64,000 nt of DNA, taken from NCBI GenBank assembly GCA_050730655.1, contig JBOHNL010000005.1:620001-684000 (forward strand). Direction: 5' to 3'. Shown here in pieces: positions 34,945 through 45,201 of the stretch. This DNA comes from JAFEBO01 sp050730655. Its GTDB lineage: Bacteria; Planctomycetota; Phycisphaerae; Phycisphaerales; UBA1924. The position numbers were made by a program, and so were the translations under genes. Positions within the stretch are counted from its first letter, which is position 1; every line of letters begins with the position of its first letter. Below the pieces are notes generated by a model, which searched no databases, had not been told where the DNA came from, and saw nothing but the letters and a program-made list of their open reading frames with translations.

Positions 34945-36165
34945 ATGACCCAGCGCGGCGAAAACCCCAAAGGCAAAAAGCCCTCCAAGCCAAACGAGCC
35001 CGATGACACCGGCAACGGTGGCAAAGGGGGCCCGACCAATGGAGGAAGTGGGGGTGCCGGAGCGGGCAATGGTGGCTCTGGTATTGGCGGCGTCGCGACC
35101 GCCGAGTGGCTCACAAATGGCGGTGACGCGAGCGATGTGGTTCTCTCCTCGCGCGTGCGGCTGGCCCGCAACCTCGCCGGTCACACGTTTGTTCATCGCG
35201 CCGGGAAGGAAGATCGCGAGCGAGCGCTGCAAGCCTGCCGCGATTGGATCCTCGCGGCAAACGTCTGCGATCGCATCATGTGGGTCGACTTGCACGAGTC
35301 CCCCGCGATCGAACGCAATTTGCTCGTTGAACGCCACCTGATTTCCAAGCAGCACGCCAAGGGCAAGCCCGCGACGAGCGGCGGAGTTGCAACGCCTGCC
35401 GCGGAAGAGCCCCGCGCCGTGGCGGTTTCGATCCCCGATGAGCGTCTCTCGATTATGGTCAACGAAGAAGACCATGTGCGGATGCAGATGCTCCGCGCGG
35501 GCCTTTCGCTCGCCGAATGCTGGCACGAGGCGAGCGCGATCGATGACAAGCTCGAAGCCGGTCTTGACTACGCCTTCAGCAAAAAACTCGGCTATTTGAC
35601 TGCGTGTCCGACCAATGTCGGCACGGGCATGCGCATGAGCGTGATGCTCCATCTCCCCGCGCTCAAGGTCACCGGCGAGATCGAAAAGGTAAAACGTGCC
35701 GCGACTGATATGAACCTGGCCGTGCGCGGTTTTTACGGCGAAGGCAGCGACGCCGTCGGCGATCTCTATCAGATCTCAAACCAAACAACTCTCGGCAAAC
35801 CCGAAGGCGCCGTCCTCGCCGACTTGCAGGATTCGATCATCCCGGAAGTGATCGAGTACGAACGCCACGCCCGCAACACGCTGCTTTCCAAGCGCCGCTC
35901 CGCACTGGAAGATCAGGTCTTCCGCGCCCTTGGAACGCTGACCAACGCCCGCCTCATCGCCGCCGACGAATCGATGCAGCTGCTCAGTCTCGTCCGCCTC
36001 GGCGTGGTCTTGGGCCTCATCCCCGACTTGACGGTCCAATCCGTCAACATGCTCTTTCTCCTCGTCCAACCCGCGCACCTTCAAAAGGTGCTCGGCAAAG
36101 AAATGGACCAGGAACACCGTCGCATCGGCCGCGCCACGCTGATCCGCGAGCGACTGACGAAGTAA
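34945..36165 (+). CDS. mcsB: Protein-arginine kinase McsB
   Basis: 406 aa. Guanido-kinase catalytic domain that phosphorylates arginines on proteins and so marks them for ClpCP in Bacillus. Motifs: VVLSSRVRLARN (ATP-binding), IMVNEEDHVRMQML, LGYLTACPTNVGTGMRMSVM with the conserved Cys, VRGFYGEGSDAVGDLYQISN, QTTLGKPE. The C-terminal helical domain is complete (LLSLVRLGVVLGL, LLVQPAHLQ). It is 45-50 aa longer than Bacillus McsB, through a Gly/Asn/Lys-rich N-terminal tail (about 48 aa) and a small Ala/Gly insertion near 140. Forms an operon with mcsA. Confidence 0.95.
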   Translation: MTQRGENPKGKKPSKPNEPDDTGNGGKGGPTNGGSGGAGAGNGGSGIGGVATAEWLTNGGDASDVVLSSRVRLARNLAGHTFVHRAGKEDRERALQACRDWILAANVCDRIMWVDLHESPAIERNLLVERHLISKQHAKGKPATSGGVATPAAEEPRAVAVSIPDERLSIMVNEEDHVRMQMLRAGLSLAECWHEASAIDDKLEAGLDYAFSKKLGYLTACPTNVGTGMRMSVMLHLPALKVTGEIEKVKRAATDMNLAVRGFYGEGSDAVGDLYQISNQTTLGKPEGAVLADLQDSIIPEVIEYERHARNTLLSKRRSALEDQVFRALGTLTNARLIAADESMQLLSLVRLGVVLGLIPDLTVQSVNMLFLLVQPAHLQKVLGKEMDQEHRRIGRATLIRERLTK

Positions 36166-36174
36166 GAAAAGCCA

Positions 36175-36303
36175 GTTCACCACAAAGACACAGAGGTACA
36201 GAGAAGCGGCGGAATTGCTGAAGGCATTTCGCTTTTGCTCTCTCTTGCCCTGATTGTCTTTGCTCCAATGCTTTCTTGTATTCTCTGTGCCTCTGTAGTG
36301 AAT
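36175..36303. repeat. MITE-like inverted-repeat element (CACAGAG family)
   Basis: Left arm 36175-36205 reads TTCACCACAAAGACACAGAG then GTACAGAGAA; right arm 36281-36303 is its inverse, TTCTCTGTGCCTCTGTAGTG then AAT, with six bases missing. About 75 bases of A/T-richer sequence lie between. No coding potential. The right arm ends seven bases before the comF start codon, and a related solo arm precedes mcsA, so the element brackets mcsAB. Confidence 0.8.
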
Positions 36304-36309
36304 GTCTTT

Positions 36310-37299
36310 ATGCCTCCCAAACCGCCCAAATTCCCCTGGCCCCCTCAACCGCTCTCTCAAGACGAACTCGCCGCCCCCGCCGCCAAACTCACCGACGGCG
36401 CGGTCCATCTTCTCACCCACGCCGGCGACGATCTTGACCTCGACGTCCTCACCGACGAGCCTGCCGATGAACTCACCGGCGATTTCGAGGTCGACACTCC
36501 CACACCATGCTCCCCGCGCGGCATGACCCGCTTCCTCGAAGCCTTCGAACTCCACTTCCTCGGCCGCACTTCCGCACCCTGGCACATCCGCGCCGCGAGT
36601 TGGAACCCGGACGAACCCGGCAACTACTGCCCCCGTTGTGGCACAACCTGCCGCCCATTCGAACTCGACACACTCACGGACCCCGCAATTTGCGTGCGCT
36701 GCCGCGACAAGCGTCCGGCGTGGGATCGCTTCATCCGGCTCGGCTCATACGAAGGTGTGCTCGCACGCTCGATTCGCGAGTTGAAGTTCTCGCGCCTCCG
36801 CTCCATCGGAGAGAGCATTGGCCGCGTTCTCGGGGAACAAATCCGCAGTGAACTAAGGCTTCGCGAGCTCGACCCTCGCCGAGTCGTCCTCGTTCCGATG
36901 CCGATGACTCCGTGGCGTCGGCTCTCCCGCGGCATCGACCACTCACTCGTCCTCACGCGAGGCGCTCGCCGCACCTCCAATATCCCGATTCAAAAACTCC
37001 TCGCGCGTCGCCATCGGCCGAGTCAGATCACGCTCCCGATCAGCGAACGCCGAAACAATGTCTCGGGAGCGTTTTTCTGCCGCCGCGCGGTTCTCAATGT
37101 GCCGCCGGACGCCGTTCTCGTCGTGATCGACGATGTGCGGACAACGGGGGCCACGATGTCTGAAGCCTGCCGAACCCTTCGTGCGGCCCTGAAAATGAGG
37201 GTGGCTACCCCAAACCAGTCCCGAACCGACACGAAGACCCAGATCTGGGCCGCCACTATTGGGGTTGCCCCGCTCACAACCGACCGGGAAACGGCCTAG
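36310..37299 (+). CDS. ComF-family phosphoribosyltransferase-like protein
   Basis: 329 aa from ATG 36310, the first ATG after the repeat element. An acidic Pro/Asp-rich N-terminal segment of about 80 residues is followed by a zinc ribbon (CPRCGTTCRPFE...CVRCRDK), a helix with SYEGVLARSIRELKFSR, and a phosphoribosyltransferase fold with VLVPMPMTPWRRLSRGIDHS and the PRPP loop VVIDDVRTTGATM. ComF proteins are needed for DNA uptake in competent bacteria, though many homologues have no shown role in it. The N-terminal extension is unusual. Confidence 0.88.
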   Translation: MPPKPPKFPWPPQPLSQDELAAPAAKLTDGAVHLLTHAGDDLDLDVLTDEPADELTGDFEVDTPTPCSPRGMTRFLEAFELHFLGRTSAPWHIRAASWNPDEPGNYCPRCGTTCRPFELDTLTDPAICVRCRDKRPAWDRFIRLGSYEGVLARSIRELKFSRLRSIGESIGRVLGEQIRSELRLRELDPRRVVLVPMPMTPWRRLSRGIDHSLVLTRGARRTSNIPIQKLLARRHRPSQITLPISERRNNVSGAFFCRRAVLNVPPDAVLVVIDDVRTTGATMSEACRTLRAALKMRVATPNQSRTDTKTQIWAATIGVAPLTTDRETA

Positions 37300-37847
37300 C
37301 CTCCGAAAGACGCGGTTCGCGCAAGTCCTTGCACCGTTGGATTTTGCAGCAATTTCGCGCGAGAGATTGTCCCTTGAGCTTGACCCGGCGGGGTCGCTGC
37401 TTAAACTCTCCCCCTGCCGAGAAATCGACAGGCCCTCCCGACGCGAAGGCGACGGGCGGATATCTCTGACAATTGAACAGTTGGGGACCGCGCGAGAATG
37501 TGCGGCACGAACGACCGGATCACTCCGGGATGGCTCTGGCTTGAGCCTGTTCGTGTCGAACAATCGCCCGATCAGCGTGACACACGCTGGTACGGGTAAG
37601 CCCGCCAAAATTCACAGTTTGGCGTTCATTCTCGTAGTGGTTGAAAAGAGAAGGTGAAAACCTATCGATTCACGAGTTTGAAAAGAAACGCTGGATGATC
37701 TCCAGCGTGTCACGGACATCGCAAGATGGCCGTGGCGAAGACCGCCTCTAGTCGGGTCGCAAGATCCGGATAGGGGTACTGGTTCAAACGCCCTTCTTTG
37801 AAATTCTCTGGTCAGTCTCGCAAGGGGCTGGCTGGATAAAAGAAAAT
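37300..37847 (+). other. Long leader region of the 16S rRNA gene
   Basis: 548 bases with no credible gene. A promoter candidate lies at 37380-37407, so the transcript would have a leader of about 430 bases. It contains a perfect 8-bp hairpin (ACGCTGGA at 37688-37695 pairing with 37701-37708), possibly part of a processing or antitermination structure. Confidence 0.5.
37380..37407 (+). promoter_or_regulatory. Candidate sigma-70-type rRNA promoter
   Basis: TTGACC at 37380-37385 and TAAACT at 37402-37407 with a 16-base spacer, about 440 bases upstream of the mature 16S 5' end and after the comF stop. Best match to the consensus that I see in the region; not proof of use. Confidence 0.45.
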
Positions 37848-39660
<1,813 letters not shown>

Positions 39661-40719
39661 TTACCCACACAGCAGTGCGTTGTATGCGACGACAAACAGG
39701 ACAAAGTCCGCGTCGTCGACAAAGCCGTCTCCGTTAACATCCGCCGGACAGCCCGCCTGCATGGCCGGATCTGCGCAATCCAGAATGTTGTACCCGGCGA
39801 CAAACGCGGTGAAATCCGAATCATCAACAAGCCCATCGCCGTTGAAGTCCGCGGGACACGGTGCCGCGGAAAGGCCCCAGTCTTTTCCGCTTCCCGAAAT
39901 CACGGTTGCGCCGCTCACTTGGCCGGCGTCGTTGAACACGCCCACCAATCCGCCCCATGTGAATTCCGCATGGATCGTCCCGATGCTATTGCCGCCATTC
40001 CCTCCCGAGCTGCGCTGCCCTGCGATCACGATCGCGTACACGCCTAGTGTGAACTGCGTACCAAACGTCAAGGGCACCGACATCGTCGCCACGCCGTCAA
40101 AGTTGCGGCTGGTCGCCGCGCCGAACGAGGCGTGCCCCCAGCGCGCGTATTGGTCCGTCGAACCGATTACATCCGATCCGCCGATGTCGAAATACTGATT
40201 CTGCGGGATGGCTTGATCGTTCTTGTAAGGACTTGTGACCAAGTTACCCGAACCGGTCAGCCCGTTCGCGGTGATGCTTCCTTTGCCGCGCACGCGAAAC
40301 ACCAAATACCCGCTCTGTCCTGACAGCGCCGGGTGCGTGACCGTAAACGTTTCTTTCCATCCCCCATTGACGGCTGCGGCCGAAAAGAAAGCGTCGTCCG
40401 GAAAGGCGTTCGACCCGGTTGCGCTCAAATATCCATACCCAAATGTCCCCGACATCGAGTTGGCAATCTGGCCGACGCTGTAGTTTGCCACCACCGAGGT
40501 GGTCGCACTCGGCGCGAACGCCGCTTCCTGAAAGGACTTTGGAGAGCCCAACATCGTTTGCAAATCGCTGCCGGCAGCAAGACTTCCATTCGTGTTGCTG
40601 AACGCCGCGGCCTGGCCAAATCCGCCCGGGAACGGGATGTTGATTTGAGAAAGTCCGCCGAACGCGGCGGCTGCAAATAGTGTGAGCGAGAACGAGGCGA
40701 GACGGTGTTTTGCTTGCAT
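39661..40719 (-). CDS. Exported protein with C-terminal dockerin-like repeat pair
   Basis: 352 aa from the ATG opening MQAKHRLASFSLTLFAAAAF (signal peptide). A Gly/Ser-rich beta domain of about 260 residues (TFGYGYLSATGSNAFPDD, GYLVFRVRGKGSITANGL, FTLGVYAIVIAGQR) precedes two dockerin-like units: CPADFNGDGLVDDSDFTAFV and CPADVNGDGFVDDADFVLFV, each followed by a Tyr-Asn-x-Leu-x-Cys end. The D-x-N-x-D-G-x-V-D spacing is that of an EF-hand-type Ca loop. Probably a secreted or surface-attached protein; function of the main domain unknown. Convergent with the 16S gene. Confidence 0.85.
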   Translation of the reverse strand: MQAKHRLASFSLTLFAAAAFGGLSQINIPFPGGFGQAAAFSNTNGSLAAGSDLQTMLGSPKSFQEAAFAPSATTSVVANYSVGQIANSMSGTFGYGYLSATGSNAFPDDAFFSAAAVNGGWKETFTVTHPALSGQSGYLVFRVRGKGSITANGLTGSGNLVTSPYKNDQAIPQNQYFDIGGSDVIGSTDQYARWGHASFGAATSRNFDGVATMSVPLTFGTQFTLGVYAIVIAGQRSSGGNGGNSIGTIHAEFTWGGLVGVFNDAGQVSGATVISGSGKDWGLSAAPCPADFNGDGLVDDSDFTAFVAGYNILDCADPAMQAGCPADVNGDGFVDDADFVLFVVAYNALLCG

Positions 40720-40908
40720 TCCCCAGTATCGGGGATGTGTCAAGGGGACGGCTCAAGGCCGCCTGAAGGGTGTTTTTCCGTTGAAAGGCGATCCTTGGCC
40801 ACCGTCCCTTCATCTTCTCAATGACGTATTCCGCCTCGTCTTGAGGAACTCCAACGCCGATTACGCTCTTTAAAGAGTGGCCGCCTGCCTTGAAAAGGAA
40901 CCTTTGCG

Positions 40909-41985
40909 ATGCTCCGCCGCGCCCTGCTCTACGTCGCATTTGTGGTCTGCCCGCTCGCCCGCGCCCAGATCATCGCCGATTCGGTCGCCGATTACTCCGG
41001 CATTCAGGGAAACCACAACTGGTACTACGGCTTTTCGACCTACACGAACGGCACGCTCGGCGCCTTTCAGCAGATGACGCTTTTCACGGGCGACGTCTGG
41101 CATCGCGCCGAAGGTGGGGGCGTCTCGTATTGGACTTCGATCTGGAAGGACGGTCAGCACCCCAACGCCAAGGTCAGCACCGGGGGCAGACTCGGTGAAG
41201 AAAACTGGGTCATCCGGCGCTGGGTCGCGCCGCCCGGCTTTTTGGGGTACGTCCATCTCTCAGGTCGCGTCGGCAAGCAGGTGACTACCGGCGGCGATGG
41301 ATCGGTCTTCCACATCTTCGTCAACTCCGCCACAGCGATAAACCTCTTCCTCGCCTCGAACGACCTGGAGCAGCACACGTTCGCGGCCGACTGGTGCGTC
41401 GGTGCGGGCGACCGAATTGATTTCGTCGTCGATCCAAACATCAACGACCAGTACGACGCAACCAACGTCACCGCGACGATTTCGGGACCGATCAGCAGTC
41501 AGCCGGCTTCCGCTTCGGCCTGCCCCGGCCAATGGGCGACGTTCACGACGGCGTTCTACGCCGCGAGTCCATCGCTGGTTTGGGAATATGAATACACGCC
41601 GGGCACGTGGCGCGCGTTCAACGGGAATCGCCAGCCTCTTTCCTGCGGCGGGACAATCCGATCCGACGTGCCGCTCCGAGCGCCGACCGCGCGCGTCTTG
41701 GTCACCGGCTGCTCGGGAACACCCGCCGTCAACATCCGCTGCCGCCTTCTGACCTGCACGAGTTTGGCGACCGACACCGTCACGCTCAGCTTCTGCGGCG
41801 CTGATCTGAATTGCGACGGCCTCGTCGACGATGCGGATTTTCAGATTTTCGTCAATGCGTACGACGCTCTCGTTTGCCCCGGTTTGCCCGCGAATTGCCC
41901 GGCTGATCTCAACGGGGATGGCGGGGTGGATGATGGGGATTTTGTTCGATTTATTGGGGCGTACAACGAGTTGGTTTGTCCGTAG
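40909..41985 (+). CDS. Exported protein with C-terminal dockerin-like repeat pair
   Basis: 358 aa, ATG 40909 with a short signal peptide (MLRRALLYVAFVVCPLARA). The N-terminal 170 residues form a lectin-like beta sandwich pattern (NWYYGFSTYTNGTLGAFQQM, FLGYVHLSGRVGKQV, GDRIDFVVDPNI). A Cys-containing linker domain (PASASACPGQWATF, LVTGCSGTP, CRLLTCTSL) follows, then dockerin-like units GADLNCDGLVDDADFQIFV and CPADLNGDGGVDDGDFVRFI ending LVCP. The first Ca-loop has Cys where Gly is usual (LNCDG). Likely a secreted glycan-binding protein (inference). Confidence 0.82.
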   Translation: MLRRALLYVAFVVCPLARAQIIADSVADYSGIQGNHNWYYGFSTYTNGTLGAFQQMTLFTGDVWHRAEGGGVSYWTSIWKDGQHPNAKVSTGGRLGEENWVIRRWVAPPGFLGYVHLSGRVGKQVTTGGDGSVFHIFVNSATAINLFLASNDLEQHTFAADWCVGAGDRIDFVVDPNINDQYDATNVTATISGPISSQPASASACPGQWATFTTAFYAASPSLVWEYEYTPGTWRAFNGNRQPLSCGGTIRSDVPLRAPTARVLVTGCSGTPAVNIRCRLLTCTSLATDTVTLSFCGADLNCDGLVDDADFQIFVNAYDALVCPGLPANCPADLNGDGGVDDGDFVRFIGAYNELVCP

Positions 41986-42097
41986 CGTCGCGCAATGGGG
42001 AGCGCGCCATCGCGCCATCGCGGAATTGGAGAGCGGGCTTGCGTGGGGCAGAAAGTACTCGGCGTCGCCGGCAAAGATCGGTAATCTGTCGTTGATC

Positions 42098-43124
42098 ATG
42101 CCCGACGGGTCCACCAAAGAGAGTTCCATGCCAACGGCAAGTTGAGCGCGGAGGATGTTCTCGTCAACGGGCAACGCCACGGTCCCAGTCGCCGCTGGGA
42201 CGACAAGGGCCAGCTCATTTTCGAAGCCCTATTCGATGCGGGAAAAATGAATGGCCCACTTCGTCGCTGGCATGACAACGGCGTCCTCGCCTTTGAATCA
42301 ACGTACATTCACGACGTTGAAGACGGAACCGCTCACTTCTGGGATGAAGGCGGCAAGCTCATCGATTCGTACGTGATGTCGCGGGGCACGGGAATCCGAA
42401 AAATCTACAACCCGCAAGACGGCACGCGTACCGAGGCGCCGTGTCGCAACGGCATGCTCTTCGGTGCCGCGCAAGTTTTTGGCGCGGAGGGGAAGCTGCT
42501 GCGCACCGACTACTACATCATGAATCGCAAGCAGCACAAGCTCCTGTTCGACAGCGTGATGGCCCTGGAGCAGCGCGGCAAAGACCTCGCAAGCGGCAAG
42601 GCGAAGCCCACCGATCCGATCGCGTCACCGGAACTGGCGGCAAGAATCGCGGCATTCAAACAGAAGCAGCCCAAGTCGGACAATCCCGCCGATGTCGCCA
42701 AGCGCGCCAAGAAGATTGCGAGCAGCAAGCCCACCGAAATTCAGATCAAGCATCGCGGGAAACCGACGCCCACTGCAAAGAAGCGCTCGCGGCACCGGAT
42801 GCGATCGAGGCCCGCATTTGGCTCTCAGGCGCGACGTCCAGTCAATCACGCACTATCGGCAACTGCCAAACAACCGAAGAATCACGTGCGATGATTGAGG
42901 TTCTCTACGCCGACGGGGCTGAATGCGTCACGGTCATGGATATCCACAAGGCTTCCAATTTGGCCACGACCGATCAGTTTGTCGTGGCCCTTCCTGCCAC
43001 TAGCCAAGAAAGTCGCGACGCACGCGCCAGGCTTCTCGCGCGGTGCTCACTGTGGTCGACCGAGCAAGGCTTCGATCCCATAGCCGAGACCGGCCAGCAG
43101 TATGAATTTGTTTGGTTCGACTGA
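42098..43124 (+). pseudogene. YwqK/MORN-repeat protein gene with apparent frameshifts
   Basis: ATG 42098 gives MPDGSTKES, then the frame breaks near 42115-42125 and continues one base back as FHANGKLSAEDVLVNGQRHG. MORN-type repeats follow: GPSRRWDDKGQL, GPLRRWHDNGVLAFESTY, GTAHFWDEGGKLIDSY, GAAQVFGAEGKLLRTDYY, which is the pattern of YwqK-family antitoxin-like proteins. Around 42770-42790 the frame becomes Arg-rich while another frame offers EARIWLSGATSSQSR through to FVWFD at 43124. That last part could instead be a separate 77-aa gene, because ATG 42891 overlaps a TGA. The whole locus looks eroded. Confidence 0.55.
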
Positions 43125-43205
43125 CTACACGCAAACAAGCGCGTTGTACGCCGTCACAAAGATCAGGAAATTCGCGTCATCGACAAGGCCGTAAGCTGCC
43201 AAATC
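43125..43205 (-). pseudogene. Orphan dockerin-like repeat remnant
   Basis: Read on the minus strand, the segment ends with a stop codon (complement of 43125-43127) after YGLVDDANFLIFVTAYNALV and CV, the C-terminal half of the dockerin-like unit found in four other genes here. The Ca-loop start is degraded (SDLAAYG where DLNGDG is expected) and no protein body lies upstream. Its stop directly abuts the stop of the convergent YwqK-like locus. Confidence 0.75.
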
Positions 43206-43570
43206 GGATGCAGCATTTCACACGCTTGCACGGCCGGTGTCCGCGTGGCATGTTCGACCCAGCGGAATCTGCTGAACTTCAAAGCCGAATCGATACCTAG
43301 TCTGGCATTGTGCGGAAATAGGGGGCATAGTTGCGAGACTCCGTTGAACCAGATAAGGCCGATAAAGCTGGGGCATGTGGGCCAGAGAGACTGCGCTTCG
43401 TTAGTATGAATACGTCGCAGAGTCGACTACTGGGCGATGAGCGGGCCGGCTTCTGTTGTCTCGTCGCCGCTCAATACGCACAAATACGACGCATCGCATT
43501 TCGAACTGATCAGCTGTTGGGCCGTGAAGGGGCGATTCGGCGTGAATACGAGCATATTGCAGAAAGTTGA
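43206..43570. other. Intergenic region, probably eroded sequence
   Basis: 365 bases with lower GC than its surroundings and no family-like frame on either strand. It may be what remains of the gene whose dockerin end survives at 43125-43205. It should also carry the promoter of the gene at 43571. Confidence 0.4.
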
Positions 43571-44323
43571 ATGAAAACCATGATTAGAAATACCCGATTC
43601 GTCTCCGTGGCAGCGCTTGCCGTGCTTGCGCACTCGGCCTGTGCGGTTTGGGGCGTGCGCTACGAGGTGAATTCAGGTTCTGGGTGGACCAACGCGCTCA
43701 CGATCGATGTGGCGTCTGGCGTGAAGAACGTGGATTTTCGCATTTCGATGTATCACGATGGTCATGAAGACTTGGATGCGGATCCCGTCGGCACACTCTT
43801 CGCGTGGATTCCGCTTCGACTGACCATGTCGCACAAGATCACCAACTTCGGTGATGCCGGAGTCGGAGACTCGGTCCAATCGTTCAAGGTTGCCGGCAAT
43901 TTCGGAATAGGCACCCTCGCGCTTGCCCAAAGCTTTGATGGCATCAACCAGATTCTCGGAACGCCGAACGTGAGGCAATCGTTCGTGTCAAACCTCTTTG
44001 CCGGAAACCCCGATCCGCGGCCACAGCAATTGGAAGTAACATTCTACACCGGCACATTGCAAATCGGAAATCTTGGATCGCTGGCTCGCTCTCGAGAAAT
44101 CCTGCTCACGGCAAACAGCTATTCAGATCCCGACCACTCGGCCGGCCTTTATGGCGGGACCTTCTACTACAACGCGACCGGCTTCGCCCTTTCCAAGAAT
44201 GCGCTGACCTCAGCCGTCACGCTTGATGCGAAGATCACCGTGATTCCAGCCGCGGCGAGCGCGGCCTTCGCATTGCCATTGTGCGTCTGCATTGCGAGAC
44301 GGCGGCGAATCTGCGGGGTCTGA
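43571..44323 (+). CDS. Exported protein with PEP-CTERM-like tail
   Basis: 250 aa. Signal peptide (MIRNTRFVSVAALAVLAHSA), then a beta-rich domain (RYEVNSGSGWTNALTIDVAS, VDFRISMYHDGHEDLDAD, QLEVTFYTGTLQIGNLGS) of the kind seen in planctomycete secreted proteins. The C-terminus VIPAAASAAFALPLCVCIA followed by RRRR matches the sorting signal pattern of PEP-CTERM-like proteins: Pro motif, hydrophobic helix, Arg cluster. No exosortase is in the window. Function unknown. Confidence 0.78.
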   Translation: MKTMIRNTRFVSVAALAVLAHSACAVWGVRYEVNSGSGWTNALTIDVASGVKNVDFRISMYHDGHEDLDADPVGTLFAWIPLRLTMSHKITNFGDAGVGDSVQSFKVAGNFGIGTLALAQSFDGINQILGTPNVRQSFVSNLFAGNPDPRPQQLEVTFYTGTLQIGNLGSLARSREILLTANSYSDPDHSAGLYGGTFYYNATGFALSKNALTSAVTLDAKITVIPAAASAAFALPLCVCIARRRRICGV

Positions 44324-44340
44324 ATGTATTCTCGGTTCTT

Positions 44341-44907
44341 ATGCCCATCCTCCCCCGCACTCTTCCCACCGCCGGCCCCTTCCAGCTCGGCCATCGCCGC
44401 GGTCGCGTGCTGATCGTCACGCATCGCCGCTGGTTTCCCGCGATTCTCTGCTGGGTGCTTGCCGGAGTCGTGTCGCTCTGGGTTCTCGCCGGTGTCTTCT
44501 TTCCAAAGAGCGAATTCGTTCCAGAGCCTGATTACTTTGCGAATCTGCTCGGAATCGCCAGTGCGATTGCGGTCGCGGGGGTCGTCGTCGCGCTCTGGAG
44601 GCGCACGTTTCTGATTACGGACGAATTCATCCGATCGAGTGCGGGCTTCCCTAAGCTCGCGCACACCACGCTATTCCGAGGCGAAACCTACACCAAGGTC
44701 CATCCGGTCATCACAACGCTCCAGGCCAAAGTCGTCGTGACCTGGGAAGGTTTCGCGGTTGTTGTGCACACGTCCGAAGAAGACGGGGCCATCATCGCGG
44801 CGTTCGTGAGCGAGCTGGATGCATTCGCTCATGCGGAACACATCGCGGATGAGATGAATATTCGGAGCCACGCCGAGATTGGTGTTGCCCTGAATACTTC
44901 GGCGTAA
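44341..44907 (+). CDS. Two-helix membrane protein of unknown function
   Basis: 188 aa from ATG 44341 (MPILPRTLPTAGPFQLG). Two membrane helices (about 40-60, AILCWVLAGVVSLWVLAGVF; about 75-92, LLGIASAIAVAGVVVALW) are followed by a C-terminal cytoplasmic domain of about 95 residues with a PH-like feel (LITDEFIRSSAGFPKLAHTT, VVVTWEGFAVVVHTSEED). I do not recognise a family. Seventeen bases after the previous gene, so possibly co-transcribed. Confidence 0.65.
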   Translation: MPILPRTLPTAGPFQLGHRRGRVLIVTHRRWFPAILCWVLAGVVSLWVLAGVFFPKSEFVPEPDYFANLLGIASAIAVAGVVVALWRRTFLITDEFIRSSAGFPKLAHTTLFRGETYTKVHPVITTLQAKVVVTWEGFAVVVHTSEEDGAIIAAFVSELDAFAHAEHIADEMNIRSHAEIGVALNTSA

Positions 44908-45000
44908 GACGATGGCGGGGGTTGGTCTGGCGGCACGGGAGCAGTTTGTCTTCAGGTAGAGCGCAAGCGGGCCGGCGATTCGGGCGGGATCGGCGCACAA

Positions 45001-45033
45001 GCACCCGTCACTGTGTTCGGGCTCGTACGGCAA
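45001..45033 (-). repeat. CCGTACGAGCCC dispersed repeat, copy 1, in a 294-base intergenic region
   Basis: Minus-strand reading CCGTACGAGCCCGAACACAG then TGACGGGTGC; related copies are at 62114-62145 and 62952-62985. The rest of 44908-45201 has no gene that I can support; its right end turns A/T-rich. Confidence 0.6.
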
Positions 45034-45201
45034 GCAAGCGTGGGGCCGATCGGTTGTTGTCTTCGGCGACACCATGCTTGGGCTCCGATGAGTTGACGCA
45101 AAGGCATGTTCTTGCAGCGTTTAGGGTGAACTCAGAAAGTTTACTGATAATAGAACCTGCAATAAAAGTGCTCCGTTTATAAAACGTGGCGATTACTGCC
45201 C

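Noticed and set aside
43331..43570. Possible 79-aa protein before the PEP-CTERM-like gene
   Set aside because: Composition is ordinary non-coding, there is no family pattern, and the region looks eroded.
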